Numbered from the stretch's first letter, positions 42,540 through 53,421 are shown. The stretch is 64,000 nucleotides of DNA from Bursaphelenchus xylophilus (GCA_904066235.2 CAJFCV020000004.1:1674001-1738000), one strand, 5' to 3'. The notes: a model not told the origin generated them from the sequence alone. A program made the numbers and translations.

Positions 42540-43150
42540 TTCCACTGGTGCGCTACGACTTTTCGGGCGGCGACAATTTGGGTCAAAGACTAGAGATCGC
42601 GTCGGTTCGTCGTTATATGCATATGGAAGCTAACAGAAGGCTTAGTTAGCAGAAATAATAAGATTGATCCGGCCTTTGGATAGTTTATCGCATATTTTGA
42701 GGTATTTTGCATCTACTCTTATCAAAAATATCTATAGATAAAAGTTACGGATCATTGTTTCTTGCCGCAAATTTTGGTGTTCTACATGTCACAATAATTC
42801 AGGGGAAAGAAAACTAACGTTAGCAATAGCCTAAATTAGGAAAAGTGGACATATTGCAGTGGTCTCCGCCGAGCCTCGGCCGATAATCCAACGGCTTTGC
42901 CGAGCCCAGTAGGCACTTCCTACAACCTTTTTTTGGGCATGCACCTGACCTACGCCCCTATCGATCGATTTTATTTCAATGCGTTCGTCAAATCTCCGCC
43001 GAGCCTTGGTCGAGCGTGCGCCGATCATCCAGCGGCTTTACTAGGCCTTTTTTTGGCTATCCACTTGCCCTACACCCCGAATCGATCGATCTTGTGTTGA
43101 CCTGAACTGTCGTTGATCCAAAAGTCGGGACGCGTCCTCAGTTAGTTAGA
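42540..43150. repeat. R4 dispersed repeat, longest copy
   Basis: The left part (GCTACGACTTTTCGGG..., GATCGCGTCGGTTCGTCG) matches 49895-50070. The right part (GTGGTCTCCGCCGAGCCTCG, CAACCTTTTTTTGGGCATGC) matches 57740-57990 and 36240-36440 in inverted orientation, and is present twice in tandem here (42870-42970 and 43000-43110). Confidence 0.65.
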
Positions 43151-43210
43151 AAATTCCTTTTTCTAGGCAAGCATGCTTCATCCTAGGCCTTGTGATATGC
43201 TGTATATTTT

Positions 43211-43805
43211 TCAGCTTTCTTAAACACCTCAACCAAAATAATCGGCCTCGAATATACCTGTTTTTTCTGCTACTCCTCAAGCTCTATTATCTATGTTATT
43301 TCTTCACACGGACCTACAACGAAGACCCATCCCTTTTTCAAATCATCAATTCTACCAAAGATGTTGATATCTCCATTTTGATGATGCATAAAATCGACCG
43401 AGAAGACTTCAATGTGAAAAAGAAAGCAGTCGTTCGAAGAAGAGCCAAAAGAAGTGTTATAATGCCCAAAAACTTTACCCAAATCTTTGACCGGTTTGAT
43501 GGGCTGATAAAGGACGATATTGGAAGGTAAAATAGTATAGTGTGCCTTTTATACCGCTCAAAATTATTGTTGCAAATGTTGTGTAAATAAATGTTTAATT
43601 TTGTAATTGCAAATTTCATGATCTCTGCTAAAGACGGATTAAGCTTGGACTCAGAAATGGGCTTGAAACTTTATCCCTGTTGATGTGTAACATGTTATTT
43701 TAATCTCTTTTTCGAAGGTATTTCCCAAGTGAAGGAGATGTGGTATATCCTCAGTTGGCTTTGGATGTTTTTCATCAAATGTTTGCGGGGTGTTACGTTT
43801 TATAA
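43211..43805 (+). CDS. Possible small secreted or membrane protein, 5' end missing
   Basis: Two exons are supported: about 43211-43526 (acceptor TTTTTCAG, donor GGAAG/gtaaaa) and 43718-43805 (acceptor TTCGAAG, stop TAA), joining in phase. The encoded part has a hydrophobic stretch (PRIYLFFLLLLKLYYLCYFF) and then a hydrophilic region with a dibasic cluster (VVRRRAKRSV). It ends SEGDVVYPQLALDVFHQMFA-GCYVL. No ATG exists in frame, so an upstream exon with the start must lie before 43,190. The RRRAKR sequence could be a furin-type processing site. Function unknown. Confidence 0.5.
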
Positions 43806-44012
43806 TAGGCACGAAAGGTGAGACCCTAAGAGAGGTAGATTTGTTTACGACGTCCCAAATTTAATTTCTTTACGGTGTAAGATTGTGAGGAAATTGTTTT
43901 GAAGGAACGTGGCACAAGTGACGATGGAAATGTCACAAGTGCGACGCTAAGACTTTTTTTTAATTCGCACACAGGTTAGATCTTACAATCAGAAAATTGC
44001 TGATGATTTTAT
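43806..44012. other. M2 fragment
   Basis: GTGCGACGCTAAGAC at about 43938 is a diverged M2 left end. Nothing else is seen. Confidence 0.4.
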
Positions 44013-44405
44013 CAGTCGGTCGGGAAAATAATGGCGAGTTGTCGCGCCTTACAGTGGGGGACTTGATCCAGTGGCAAAAAACGTGCCATTTTGCATCCGG
44101 GAAGTATCAAAAATGTGGCAAAATGCCTCTCTCTCCAAGTGATCCTCACAGAAAGAGCGGAGGGCGCTTTTGAAACCTGAGTTTTTTCATATGGAGGGGA
44201 AGGTATTTGCCACATTTTTTGATACTTCCTGGATGCAAAATGATATGTTTTTGGTCACTGAATCAGCTCCCCCGCTGTATGACCGTCCGTCACCGCTTAG
44301 CGACGGCTACCCGCAGCCGAAAATTTGGTGCCCGACTGTACCGTTTTTTCGAAGAGGCGAAACGTTTTGCTGCGACAACCCGCAACTATTTTCCCGACAG
44401 ACTGA
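44013..44405. repeat. M3 element interrupted by an M1 element
   Basis: The M3 left arm (TCAGTCGGTCGGGAAAATAA, 44013-44050) and M3 right part (44280-44405, ending TTTTCCCGACAGACTGA) are separated by M1 copy 19. The M3 interior matches copy 1 at 282-442, so M1 jumped into an existing M3. Confidence 0.8.
44051..44279. repeat. M1 MITE, copy 19, inside M3
   Basis: It runs from ACAGTGGGGGACTTGATCC to GAATCAGCTCCCCCGCTGT. Confidence 0.85.
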
Positions 44406-44593
44406 TAGCAAGCAACTCCCCAACCAAAAGGTCTCTGTGGTTTCTGCAAAACGAGGTTGCATTTTGCTTGCGGAAACGTTTAAGCATGTACGAGTTTCGT
44501 TTAAATTGAGCGTTGCACTTTATGCACATCCTATGTAAATATGGTCATACATTTAGCAGGAGGAATCGTCCTTTAAGAACAATTAATATTTTC

Positions 44594-44714
44594 ACAAAGT
44601 GCATGGACTTTTGCCACTGTGCAATAGGTTTTTTTGGACTGTCGCTCACACCCTGACCTTTTCTGCACAGTCTAAACGTCTAAGATCACTCCAATGACAT
44701 TGTGAACGGACTAA
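44594..44714. repeat. M4 element, left end missing
   Basis: It ends CACTCCAATGACATTGTGAA followed by CGGACTAAT. The interior has the CACTGTGCA / TGCACAGT inverted motif of the family. Confidence 0.55.
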
Positions 44715-45107
44715 TAATAATTGCCTTAACCGATGTACTGTTCTCCTTTTCAATGCCTTTGAAATGGCTTCTCTGTCCTTTTGCGGTGCCCTTTCTTGCC
44801 TAATTTCCCTAATGAATTTTTTGGTTTTCAGTTTATGTTCGGGATTTTCCCCTAATCCGCCGACGGCCGTGACTAACTTGTTGGACGAAGAGGGAGCTCA
44901 GTCGTTCTCTCGGCATTAGTCCTGTTTCAAGAGATTTGTGTTGTGTTCCTGCGAGTGATTCGGGGAAATATGTGCATGTATATATGTACATTTGTATATA
45001 TGGTCTGGGGTTTTGAGTAGGCATTGCTTTGAAGTCGATTGAGCTGCTGTAAAAAAGTTAAGTGAAGGCTCTGGAGCCGTTCTGAATGCTGACAAAAAAG
45101 CCATTTA

Positions 45108-45283
45108 CTATAGTTTCTTTACAAAGTCGCTGGAGTAATTTCCGTAACATGCACTGTGCAAGAAAAGCCAGGATGCGAGCGACGGGCCAAAAAGAAAAGA
45201 AATTCCACAGTGCAAAATAAGCTTTGGTTTTCGGGCAATGCGTGTCTCAGAAATCACTCCAGCGACTTTACAAACCGACTAGT
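45108..45283. repeat. M4 TIR element, copy
   Basis: The left end is TAGTTTCTTTACAAAGTCGC and the right end GCGACTTTACAAACCGACTA, inverted. Inner motif TGGAGTAATTT / AAATCACTCCA. Confidence 0.8.
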
Positions 45284-45673
45284 ATTTACTACGCCATTTC
45301 AAAAGGGCGTAGAATTTTTGTTGCAAGTCTTCTGCACTGTACAGTTAACCTGTTGCACCGTGCAATTGAAAAACCTTCCCGGCGCAAGGGTTTTCAAGTT
45401 TGTCGCCACGAACTTGGGCTCAGACATTGCACAGTGCAAAAAATGGCAAAATGCACTGTGCGCCGCGAAAAAAGCCTGCACTCTTTTAAAAAAGCGTAGT
45501 AAAAACTGAGTCTTGTTTCCTGAAAGCTGGCAATCGCTTTCAATTTTGCCGAAATGCCTCGGGCGGTAAATTATAAAGAGTTAATTTGTCTCTAAAGTAA
45601 TTAAAATATATAGGATATATGTATGATAAGATACGTCGAAAATGGAATAAATTTCAAAGGTTTAACTGTAATA

Positions 45674-45824
45674 TCAGTCTGCCTGGAAAATAATGAGCGC
45701 TCTGCCGCATCAAAAATCTCATCGCCACTGAGAAAATGAATTGCGTCGCGGCAAAATCAAATTGCTTTTCATTTCAGAAACACTATCGGAGCAGCGGCTT
45801 TGAGCCATTATTTTTCCGGCAGAA
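45674..45824. repeat. M3 palindromic element, copy 8
   Basis: It runs from TCAGTCTGCCTGGAAAATAA to CCATTATTTTTCCGGCAGA. Confidence 0.75.
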
Positions 45825-47046
45825 GTCTTCCAAAAATATCCAAAAGATTAACGCGCATATGCAAACGACTTTACATCCAAAATAAGAACAGCTTTCCCGT
45901 CCTCCAGACACCTTGTTTATTCTCGTCATGTCCTGAAATAGTCTCCAATGTCGCCAAAAATCGTAAAATAAATGCCATTTTATCCGTTCTTCCCCTCCCT
46001 TCTTCCCTGCCCAAACTCTTTATTAAGCGACTTTCCGCGGCCCTTTCCGATTAATCCTTGAGCGGGCTGGATGGAAAAAGCCCTCGGGGCGATGGCCGAA
46101 AAACAGACGTGTAATTGGCGGTTATTGCGTGTAATGAGGTGTGTTTTGGGAGGTTTTCTGGACAACGTTGGCGCAGATGTTGTGTAACATCGGGTCCACG
46201 GAACTCCGTGGTATCTTTGACGAACGCCACAGGGCATGAAATTTAGAAACAGGAATTGGGCGAACGCTTGAAAGGGGCTGATACCGGACGAAGACGTTTT
46301 TTATATTTTTTTGCGAATTTTGAGCTAGTTTTTGCAGGAATAATTAGCAAGAAGCGGATGAAAAAGCAAGGGTAGAGAGGAAGATTCGCTTTGCCACGAA
46401 GATTTTCGGAGTTTATGACTTTCTCGGTACGAGTTTTGGAACCTACATGCTATTAGTGGGACATGGAATCGCTTTTGTTTAGTTCACGTGTTATATGTAT
46501 GTTCGTTTGCGGTGTTTGAGATCTCAGGGGTGGCAAGGTGGGCCTGTAAAAGGTGGCAATTTTTTTTAGCTCTAGCTCGACAGGAAATATACCTTTTTTT
46601 TGTAAATGAAATACCGGATTGATCCCTGAACCGGCATTTTTGGACGTGCAGTTTTCAGAGTTTTCAAGCCCTTAGGAGTTGCTGGATATTCCATAGTTTC
46701 CATTAATGCATTGTCAGGCAAACGCGTTTATTCGCTTTTTGACCTCATCTTTGCCAGTTTTCTGTGGAAGAAATACTTTTTTTTTGTGGAAACACTGTCC
46801 TTTACAATAGAAAACAGTATAAAACTTTTCATGCCAACATTTGCTAAAAAGCGTGACATCTTTGCCAACCTTCAATTCTTTGCTGACTGAAAAATCGTGG
46901 TCGTTTCTAGGGGTCCCGACGACGTCTTTGTTCCACCAAGATCTGAGCGCTTGGAGTACTTCTCTTGAGAGACAAACTTGCTAGTTTTCACTGGCATATC
47001 TTATAGCCATTGAACCGCGCCCTTGCAGAAACGTTGCTCATCATAT

Positions 47047-47241
47047 TGGACCGTTGACAAAGTCGCTGGAGTGATTTCAGCGGTGAGCACGGTGCAAAAG
47101 CAAAAATTTACTTTGCACTGTTAAATCTTTGGCTTTTTCCACGATGTATTAGAGTACTTGGTTTTTTTGGGCTGTCACACTGATATTTTTTCGCAGTGTA
47201 GTTCGCCGAAATCACTCCAGCGACTTCGCGAACGGACTAGT
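47047..47241. repeat. M4 TIR element, copy
   Basis: The ends GACCGTTGACAAAGTCGCTG and CAGCGACTTCGCGAACGGAC are inverted. The inner TGGAGTGATTTC / GAAATCACTCCA motif is perfect. Confidence 0.8.
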
Positions 47242-47417
47242 ATTATATTAGGCTCCAAATGGCACTCATCCATCCTATCCGCACGTATCTTTTTATCATA
47301 TTGCCCATTTCGTCAACGCTTTCTGAGCTTTTTGTATTTCACCATCTACTTGTCTCTGCTTCTCCGTGGCGTTTCTGTTGTCTTTTCTGAAGAAATATAT
47401 AGAAGAATAATGTTTTC

Positions 47418-47419
47418 AG
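47418..47419 (+). promoter_or_regulatory. Probable spliced-leader trans-splice acceptor
   Basis: TGTTTTCAG lies 8 nt upstream of the ATG at 47428, as at 23549 on the other strand. No upstream coding exon was found. Confidence 0.5.
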
Positions 47420-47427
47420 AGCAATAA

Positions 47428-50400
47428 ATGGGCTGCGGTGCCAGTGTTCCTGGCTCTCGAGCCCTCATGCTTCAGCAGAAGAATTCGCGGGTACCCCTGC
47501 GGCGAATACAATCCGGGTCGGTGTTGGAGCAGCAAAAGGACAAGGTTATGTGGCCGAGAAGACAAACGAATCCGTCGTTGGGATGTAAGTCATGTTTTTA
47601 CTAAAGATTTGATGAGGTTTTGGGCAGCTTTAAAAACCGTATATATTATGCGGGCAAGTTTAGAAATCAGTCAACATTTGCTTACAATAGGAAATCCTAA
47701 CCATGAACTTGGCAGTTATGTGTTGCGAATTAAATTTCCAAGTGCATAAGTGGCTTAGATAGTTACCATGAGGTTAACCAGGCATTTTTAAAAGTTCATA
47801 AGACATTTTTTTGAAAACAAACTCATAGCTTTGAAAGCGGTGGATAAATTCAATTGATTCGTGTATTTATCTGTACCAGGAAGTTGCCAATGCAGAATTT
47901 CTCTTATACTACGTAGCTTACGGTAGAAAAATTGTAGTTCTAAGCGGCTAGTGTCTGCTGCCCGCAAAATGGTTGCCCGCGAAAATCGCGGCGCCCGCAG
48001 CGGCTACTGCGGCTTAAATATCTGATTTCTGACTTTTCAGTTACGCGAACGCCTGTGCTGCGAAGCCGAGACGACAATGGGAACGATAAGGGTTTCTGGA
48101 AGATTCGGCGAAGACCAAAGAATAGTATGCTGCTTGTAAGTTTCTCTCGCCTTTGCAATTGTCATGCTTCCTTGTTTTTTATGTAATGCCAGCTTTCGGC
48201 ATAATCGAGAAAATCTGAAAACAACCGCATTAGGAAGCTTTGTTTTTTGAAGGCCGGAACTGACCTTATGTACAACCAAGTTGGATAAGCAATGGCTACG
48301 GCCGGATATTAAGAAATGGAATTAGCGATTGCTCTTTTTCTCCAGGGATGATGGACTATATGTCAACAAAAATTGATTATTCCTATGTGCAAAAAGAGCA
48401 CTGTCTAACGAAAAAATAACGAACAATTTCAGCGGTGAGAACGGCCAATTTTCAGCCAAAATAGACTCTACAGTTTGGGGCTTGATCCAGTGGCAAAAAA
48501 AGTAACATTTTGCATCAAGCCAACATCAAAAAATGTGGCAAAATACCTCCCTCTCCAAGTCAAAAAGCTCAGATTTCAAAAGCTTTTTGTAAGGAAAAGG
48601 GGGGGGGGCGTGCCCTTCAAGACGGAGTTTTTTCGCTTCGAGAAGGATGCATTTTGCCACATTTTTGATACTTCTCGGATGCAAAATGGAACGTTTTTTG
48701 CCCCAAACTGTAGAGACAAAATTTGACAAAAACTTTTGAGCAAAAGGTTTTTTCATCTTAAAAACGCCTTGTTTTCAGTGTGGCTACCTCAAAAACCAAT
48801 CCGCATACGGTCGGAGGCATCCCACTGACGCTGAATGCAAGTTCATCGAGCAGCGAGTGACTTCGGAGGCCCGACAGGAAGAGGAATACAGCGAGGTTGA
48901 TGATGCGGCGACCAATTCGACAACAACTACGACCGTCTCAACCAGTTCGAGTGGGTCGAGGAATTTCAAGCCGAGAATAATGGACATTGAAGTGGAGAAG
49001 CCGGTGCGCGCGGCGCCCATGAAACGGAGCTTCCTCCGTGGTGCATTGGATTACAATAAAAAATTGGCAGAGGTATGTAGCGATCGAGCAAAAATTTGGA
49101 ATAGCAACGCTAGAGCGGTGGACTTGATCCAGTGGCAAAGAACGTACCATTTTGCACCCGGGAAGTACCAAAAATGTATCAAAATACCTCCCTCTCCAAG
49201 TGAAAAAACTCCGATTTCAAAAGCGCGCTTCAAAACGGAGTTGATTTACTTGGAGAGGGAGGCATTTTGCCATATTTTTGATACTTCCCGGTTGCAAAAT
49301 CGTACGTTTTTTGCCACTGCATCAGATCCGCCACTGTATCGCAAATTCTAGTGCTTGTATTATCTGTTCTTTAAGATCCGTGGTTACAAAGCGGCCGATG
49401 CGAACAACAACACGGTAAAAGTGCTGACGAAGCAAAAGAGTTCGATTACAATGCCGGTGGATGCCCCTATTGTGCAACACATTTCGAGGAGAGAGTTTCT
49501 GGATGACTGGTGAGTTGTGTGGCTACAAAGAGCCATGTGGGGCATTCGAGCTTTTACTAATTCTGCCCGTGCGTCAAGCCATAAACACCTATCAATTAGT
49601 GAAGATTCTAACAGGGGTAGTACCCCAAGTGCGACGCTCAGATTTTGATGACACTTGGCACAAATTTAGAATATTTTTTTCTAAGACATATGTGAGAATC
49701 CTAGCTCGCGCTTTGCAGAAACAACCGAGATTTTTATATCGAAAGTCAGCGAAAATTTGACACTTTTTGCCAAATTTCAGCGCAAAAAGTTTCATGCCTA
49801 TTTCTACCGTAGAGGGTAATGTTTCCACAAAAAAATCAATTTTTTCCGCATAAAACTAGCGAAGTTATACATAGCGACACGGCTGAGATTTTTCGGCGCT
49901 ACGACTTTTCGGGTCGACCACTCCTTCGAGTCGCGTCGATTCGTCGCTGTATGCGTGGCGCAAGCTAAGAATTGGGATTAATTAGTGGAAATCATAAGAT
50001 TGATCAGGTCCTAGGGTAGCCAATGACATATTTTGGGATAATTTCATGCACCCACATCAATAATAAAACGTGTGAAATACCCTTTTATAAATCTGAAAAG
50101 ACATTTCTACAACGCCATACCATATTATGTATGTATTTTTTATAGCATAGTTCTATCTTTAGTATTTTAAAATCAACTGTAAAATTTGTGAAAATTGATT
50201 ACTTTTTTAACGACTTAAAAATTTCAGCGGAAGCCTTGGCACACCTCCTCTTCTCACCCGCCGTGCTTTCACCCCGACCAGTCGCTCCAGTGTGCACGGC
50301 TCCAAGGAAACGCTGACTTCCGAGCGCTCCTTCATCGTCCAACACAACACGTTCCGTGTCGCGTGGGAGAAGGACATTTACCACGAGCGGATCCGCGAGC

Positions 50401-50573
50401 AGCGCCGACGCAAAGGCGACAGCATTGAGAGCGGCGACGGCTCGGAGAATGAGGACGAGTTCGAGGGCGAAGAGCGACGGAAGATGGAAAACAAGAACAT
50501 TTTGAAGCAACGCGCCGCCGAACGGACCAAACAGTGGAGCGCGGAGCTGGAGAAGATTGTGATTATTGATTGA
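47428..50573 (+). CDS. Unrecognised protein with N-myristoylation signal, 5 exons
   Basis: The exons 47428-47584, 48041-48135, 48779-49072, 49376-49509 and 50228-50573 are GT-AG, in phase, and give 341 aa. The N-terminus MGCGASVPGSR fits an N-myristoylation signal with an adjacent palmitoylatable Cys, so the protein is probably tethered to the inner membrane surface. Exon 3 encodes an acidic segment, a Ser/Thr-rich linker (TTTTTVSTSSSGS) and a basic block (APMKRSFLRG). The last exon has RRAFTPTSRSSVHGSK, then a charged, probably coiled-coil region (WEKDIYHERIREQRRRKGD; EERRKMENKNILKQRAAERT) ending EKIVIID. I recognise no domain and propose no function beyond a membrane-associated adaptor-like layout. 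Coding G+C is clearly higher than in the introns. M1 elements lie in introns 2 and 3, an M2 half and an R4 piece in intron 4, and an M7 relative in intron 1. Confidence 0.82.
47640..48010. repeat. M7-related element, in intron 1 of the myristoylated-protein gene
   Basis: It is an inverted, diverged relative of 5361-5835: CAACATTTGCTTACAATAGG and GTGTTGCGAATTAAATTTCC match the complement of the right part. CTGCCCGCAAAATGGTTGCC at 47958 matches its terminal repeat. Confidence 0.65.
48470..48712. repeat. M1 MITE, copy 20, in intron 2 of the myristoylated-protein gene
   Basis: The ends are CTCTACAGTTTGGGG and CCCCAAACTGTAGAG, a variant terminus. The right arm lacks the GGATCAGGTCC segment. It has a G-run (nine G) in the centre. 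Confidence 0.8.
49111..49338. repeat. M1 MITE, copy 21, in intron 3 of the myristoylated-protein gene
   Basis: It runs from AGAGCGGTGGACTTGATCC to GCATCAGATCCGCCACTGTA. Confidence 0.85.
49611..50075. repeat. M2 left half followed by R4 sequence, in intron 4
   Basis: ACAGGGGTAGTACCCCAAGTG and the family interior run to about 49872. From about 49893 (CGCTACGACTTTTCGGG) the sequence is R4 to about 50075. Confidence 0.7.
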
Positions 50574-50590
50574 GCCGGTTGCCCAGTTAT

Positions 50591-50742
50591 GAGTTTGTCG
50601 GGAAAATAATGAGATTTTTTTGTCGCTCGCCTCATGTCGTTGAAAAAAAACAATTTGATTTTTTCATTTTCTCAATTCATTTTCTCAGCGGCGATGCGAC
50701 TTTCGATGCGACGGAGGGCTCATTATTTTCCCGACAGACTGA
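50591..50742. repeat. M3 palindromic element, copy 9
   Basis: It runs from GTTTGTCGGGAAAATAATGA to CTCATTATTTTCCCGACAGA. It starts about 20 bp after the stop codon of the myristoylated-protein gene, so it may lie in the 3' UTR. Confidence 0.8.
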
Positions 50743-51099
50743 TATAATGCCATGCAAAGGGTTGTTATTTTATTGTGATCATATTTTACTTTTAATATGA
50801 CTTTATGCTGCCTGTACAAATCGAGTAGATAAAGAGTAGTGATATATAATCGAAGATCCTTCTTTACAGGGGAAGTCCGCCAAGTCTGACGTTCAGATTT
50901 CGATGAAAATTGACTCGAATTTAGAATAGTTTTTCGCAAGACATATACGAGACTTCGAGCATGGGCTTTGCAGAAATGACCGAGTTTTTTAGATTGAAAT
51001 TCTGTAAAAATGAAAAGATTTTTCCGAATGAAAATCTTTATAAATATTTAGACGGTAACTTTCCACAAAAAAATTAAATGTTTATCGCACAAAACCTTT

Positions 51100-51297
51100 A
51101 CAGTGGCACACCTGATCCATTGGCCAAAAACGTATAATTTTGCATCCGGGAAGTTTCAAAAATGCAGCAAAATGCCCATCTCCAAGTGCAAAAACTCCGT
51201 TTTCAAAAGCGCGCTCGTTTTTTTGGAAGGGAAAGGAACACAGCTCTTCAAAACGTAGTTTTTTTAAGTTATAGAGGGAAGCATTTTGCCACATTTT
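51100..51297. repeat. M1 MITE, copy 22, right end truncated
   Basis: Left end ACAGTGGCACACCTGATCC. The right arm stops at TTTTGCCACATTT, followed by 26 bp shared with the flank of M1 copy 11. Confidence 0.8.
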
Positions 51298-51323
51298 ACT
51301 GAAAATTAAGGCATTGTAAAATT

Positions 51324-51578
51324 ACAGTGACGGACCCGATTCAGTGGCAAAAAACGTACCATTTTGCAGCCGGGAAGCATCAAAAATGTGGCAAAATGGT
51401 TCCCTCTCCAAGTGAAAAAAACTTCGTTTTGAAGGGCGCTTTTCATCACAAAAAGAGCGGGCGTGGTTTTGAAATTGGAGTTTTTTCACTTGGAGAGGGA
51501 GGTATTTTGCCACATTTTTGATACTTCGCGGATGCAAAATGATACGTTTTTTGCCACTGGATCAGATCCCTCACTGTA
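51324..51578. repeat. M1 MITE, copy 23
   Basis: It runs from ACAGTGACGGACCCGATTC to GGATCAGATCCCTCACTGTA. Confidence 0.85.
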
Positions 51579-51770
51579 AGGACAAAATTTGATTTTTCCT
51601 CTGACCTCTCTCCGCGTTTCGCATACTCTCTCGGCAGAAAAAATCGTTCAATATTCTTGGCGGCGTCTGTAAAGCACAAGCTGAAACTTCCAGCAATTGA
51701 TATGTGGCCTATGGCCGACATGTGCGCAAAGTTAAAAAGAAATCTGAGCGTCGCACTTGGAAGCCTCCAA

Positions 51771-52295
51771 TTTTTAGGTTAACTCGAGCGTTGCAGGACA
51801 CATCCAAAAGCACTTTTATCGAGAAATATCCTCGTAATATTCTGTTTTTTCTCCAGCGCTCAATCCCGGATTAGACAGAAGATTATTGCGAGAGAGAATG
51901 AATTCCAAATTTAAATTTCTGTTTTCCGGGACAATTAAAAGACAAGAGAAGATGATAATTTATGCAAGGATTAATCGAGGATTCTGTAAATTATGCAAGT
52001 GTATATACGGTAAATAATGGAGGTCGTTCGAAGAGGAGATGACCTTATTATGACTTTTAGGTCATTTCGGGCCCGCATTCTTGGCTTCAAATGTTTTCTA
52101 GCAACAAAGTCATTCTTGCTTATTCATGATTTTTATTTACGCATAATTTCCCTTGTCTGTCGCTTCAATTTTGTTTGAAATCAGCAAATTTTAGATGGAA
52201 TCTAGTCATGAAATAAAACAACGCATAAATTACAATCACCACGTATTCAATTTTTCATTTATTTTCTCTATCTATAAGAGGCATATGGCTAAGAG
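51771..52295. other. Intergenic, upstream of secreted-protein gene S1
   Basis: Unique AT-rich sequence; no gene seen. It presumably contains the S1 promoter; no clear TATA box at the usual distance. Confidence 0.35.
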
Positions 52296-53370
52296 ATGAG
52301 GTCTTTTTTGACGGCTATTTACTTATTGCTCTCTGCTAATATTGCTTCCGCAGATTGGCATACTTATGGTCGTGTTTACAGCCGCGAATTCCCGGACTTG
52401 AGGGGTCAATACAAAATTGTGAGTGTCTTATGTTGTCTTTGTATGACGCGTACTTAGTTGGAAGTTCAAAAAGGACTATTAGTGGTGAACAAGGCAGTAA
52501 AGCCTAGAGATTTTGCATCTTAACGACAATTGCAGGCAACCCTTTGTGGACAGCCAAGATTTATCGATTAGAATTGCGATTTTCTATGGTAATCTACGCT
52601 GTTATGACAGCTCCTGCCCTTGAGGTTCGGACCGGTTTCTTGCTATTAATAGTTTCGCCTTGTAACTAAAAGAATTTCGATAAAGAAAGAAAGCGCTAAA
52701 TCTCAATTACTGGACCTTGTCCATAGCTCGCAATTGTCCGCCCGCCCTTGCTAGCTCTTGTAAAGAAAATTAAATTTGGGCCTTGCTACAGTGACGGACT
52801 TGATCCAGTGGCAAAGAAGTACCATCTTGAGAGCGCCATCCCTCACAATAAGAGCGGCCGCGCTTCTGACCGGACCTTTTTACTTAGAGAGGAGGCATTT
52901 TGCTACATTTTTGATACTTCCCTGATGTAAAATGATACGTTTTCTGCCACTGGATCAAGTCCGCCACTGCAGTTCGTGCAAATTATTTATCAACCACTTT
53001 TCTAGAATGTCCAAATCGACTCGGGTGGTGTGTGGATTGGTCGTTGCGGCGGAATGCTGGCGAACCTTGATGGTACGTATGATGTGACCTGTAGCCCTGG
53101 ATTCAATGTCTTCGGAGGCAAACGAGTTGCAGTGTAAGTTTTCAAGTGCCAATAAGCAAGTTTTTGTACTGTGATTGCTGAGTTTAGGTCTACCTATAAT
53201 CGGCATGGCTTGGAAGAAAAATTTGAAAATTATTTTACAGCTTCCACCGGCTGGGCGATGGGAAATGCCACATAAAGCTTCTTGAAGGCGTCGACGAGAA
53301 ACATGTTGACATAGAAATTAGCAGCAGCGATGAAAAGACGGTCTACGGGTGCTTGGACGATAAATACTGA
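52296..53370 (+). CDS. Small secreted Cys-containing protein S1, 3 exons
   Basis: The exons 52296-52418, 53006-53133 and 53241-53370 are GT-AG, in phase, and give 126 aa. Residues 1-19 (MRSFLTAIYLLLSANIASA) are a signal peptide. The mature protein starts DWHTYGRVYSREFPDLRGQY. Four Cys follow (GRCGG, VTCSP, GKCHIK, YGCLDD), probably forming two disulfides. It is paralogous to the gene at 55528: same exon count, same intron phases (0, 2), shared WHTYG/HWITYG, D-RGQY before intron 1, and G-TYDV-C / GYYNIDC in exon 2. The overall plan faintly recalls nematode transthyretin-like proteins, but the TTR signature is not clear, so I leave the family open. Intron 1 contains an M1 copy. AATAAA follows directly at 53372-53377. 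Confidence 0.82.
52788..52971. repeat. M1 MITE, copy 24, in S1 intron 1
   Basis: It runs from ACAGTGACGGACTTGATCC to GGATCAAGTCCGCCACTGC. It has lost most of the left arm after AGTACCATC and ends 35 bp before exon 2. Confidence 0.85.
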
Positions 53371-53371
53371 G

Positions 53372-53377
53372 AATAAA
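53372..53377 (+). terminator. Polyadenylation signal of S1
   Basis: AATAAA immediately after the TGA stop of S1, implying a very short 3' UTR. Confidence 0.6.
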
Positions 53378-53421
53378 GAAGTTGTATATTGTGTTACAAT
53401 TGTTTCAAGAACTACTTTTGT

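Larger units (their letters stand above)
44715..47419. other. Intergenic region upstream of the myristoylated-protein gene
   Basis: Contains M4 copies (45108-45283 and 47047-47241), one M3 (45674-45824) and M2 fragments near 46,900-46,980. Otherwise it is unique sequence. Short minus frames at 44833-45104 and 45980-46237 have no support. Confidence 0.45.
50866..51770. repeat. M2 element interrupted by two M1 elements
   Basis: The M2 left half (ACAGGGGAAGTCCGCCAAGT, 50866-51099) and M2 right half (51579-51770, ending GAGCGTCGCACTTGG) are separated by M1 copies 51100-51297 (right arm truncated) and 51324-51578 (complete). Confidence 0.75.
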
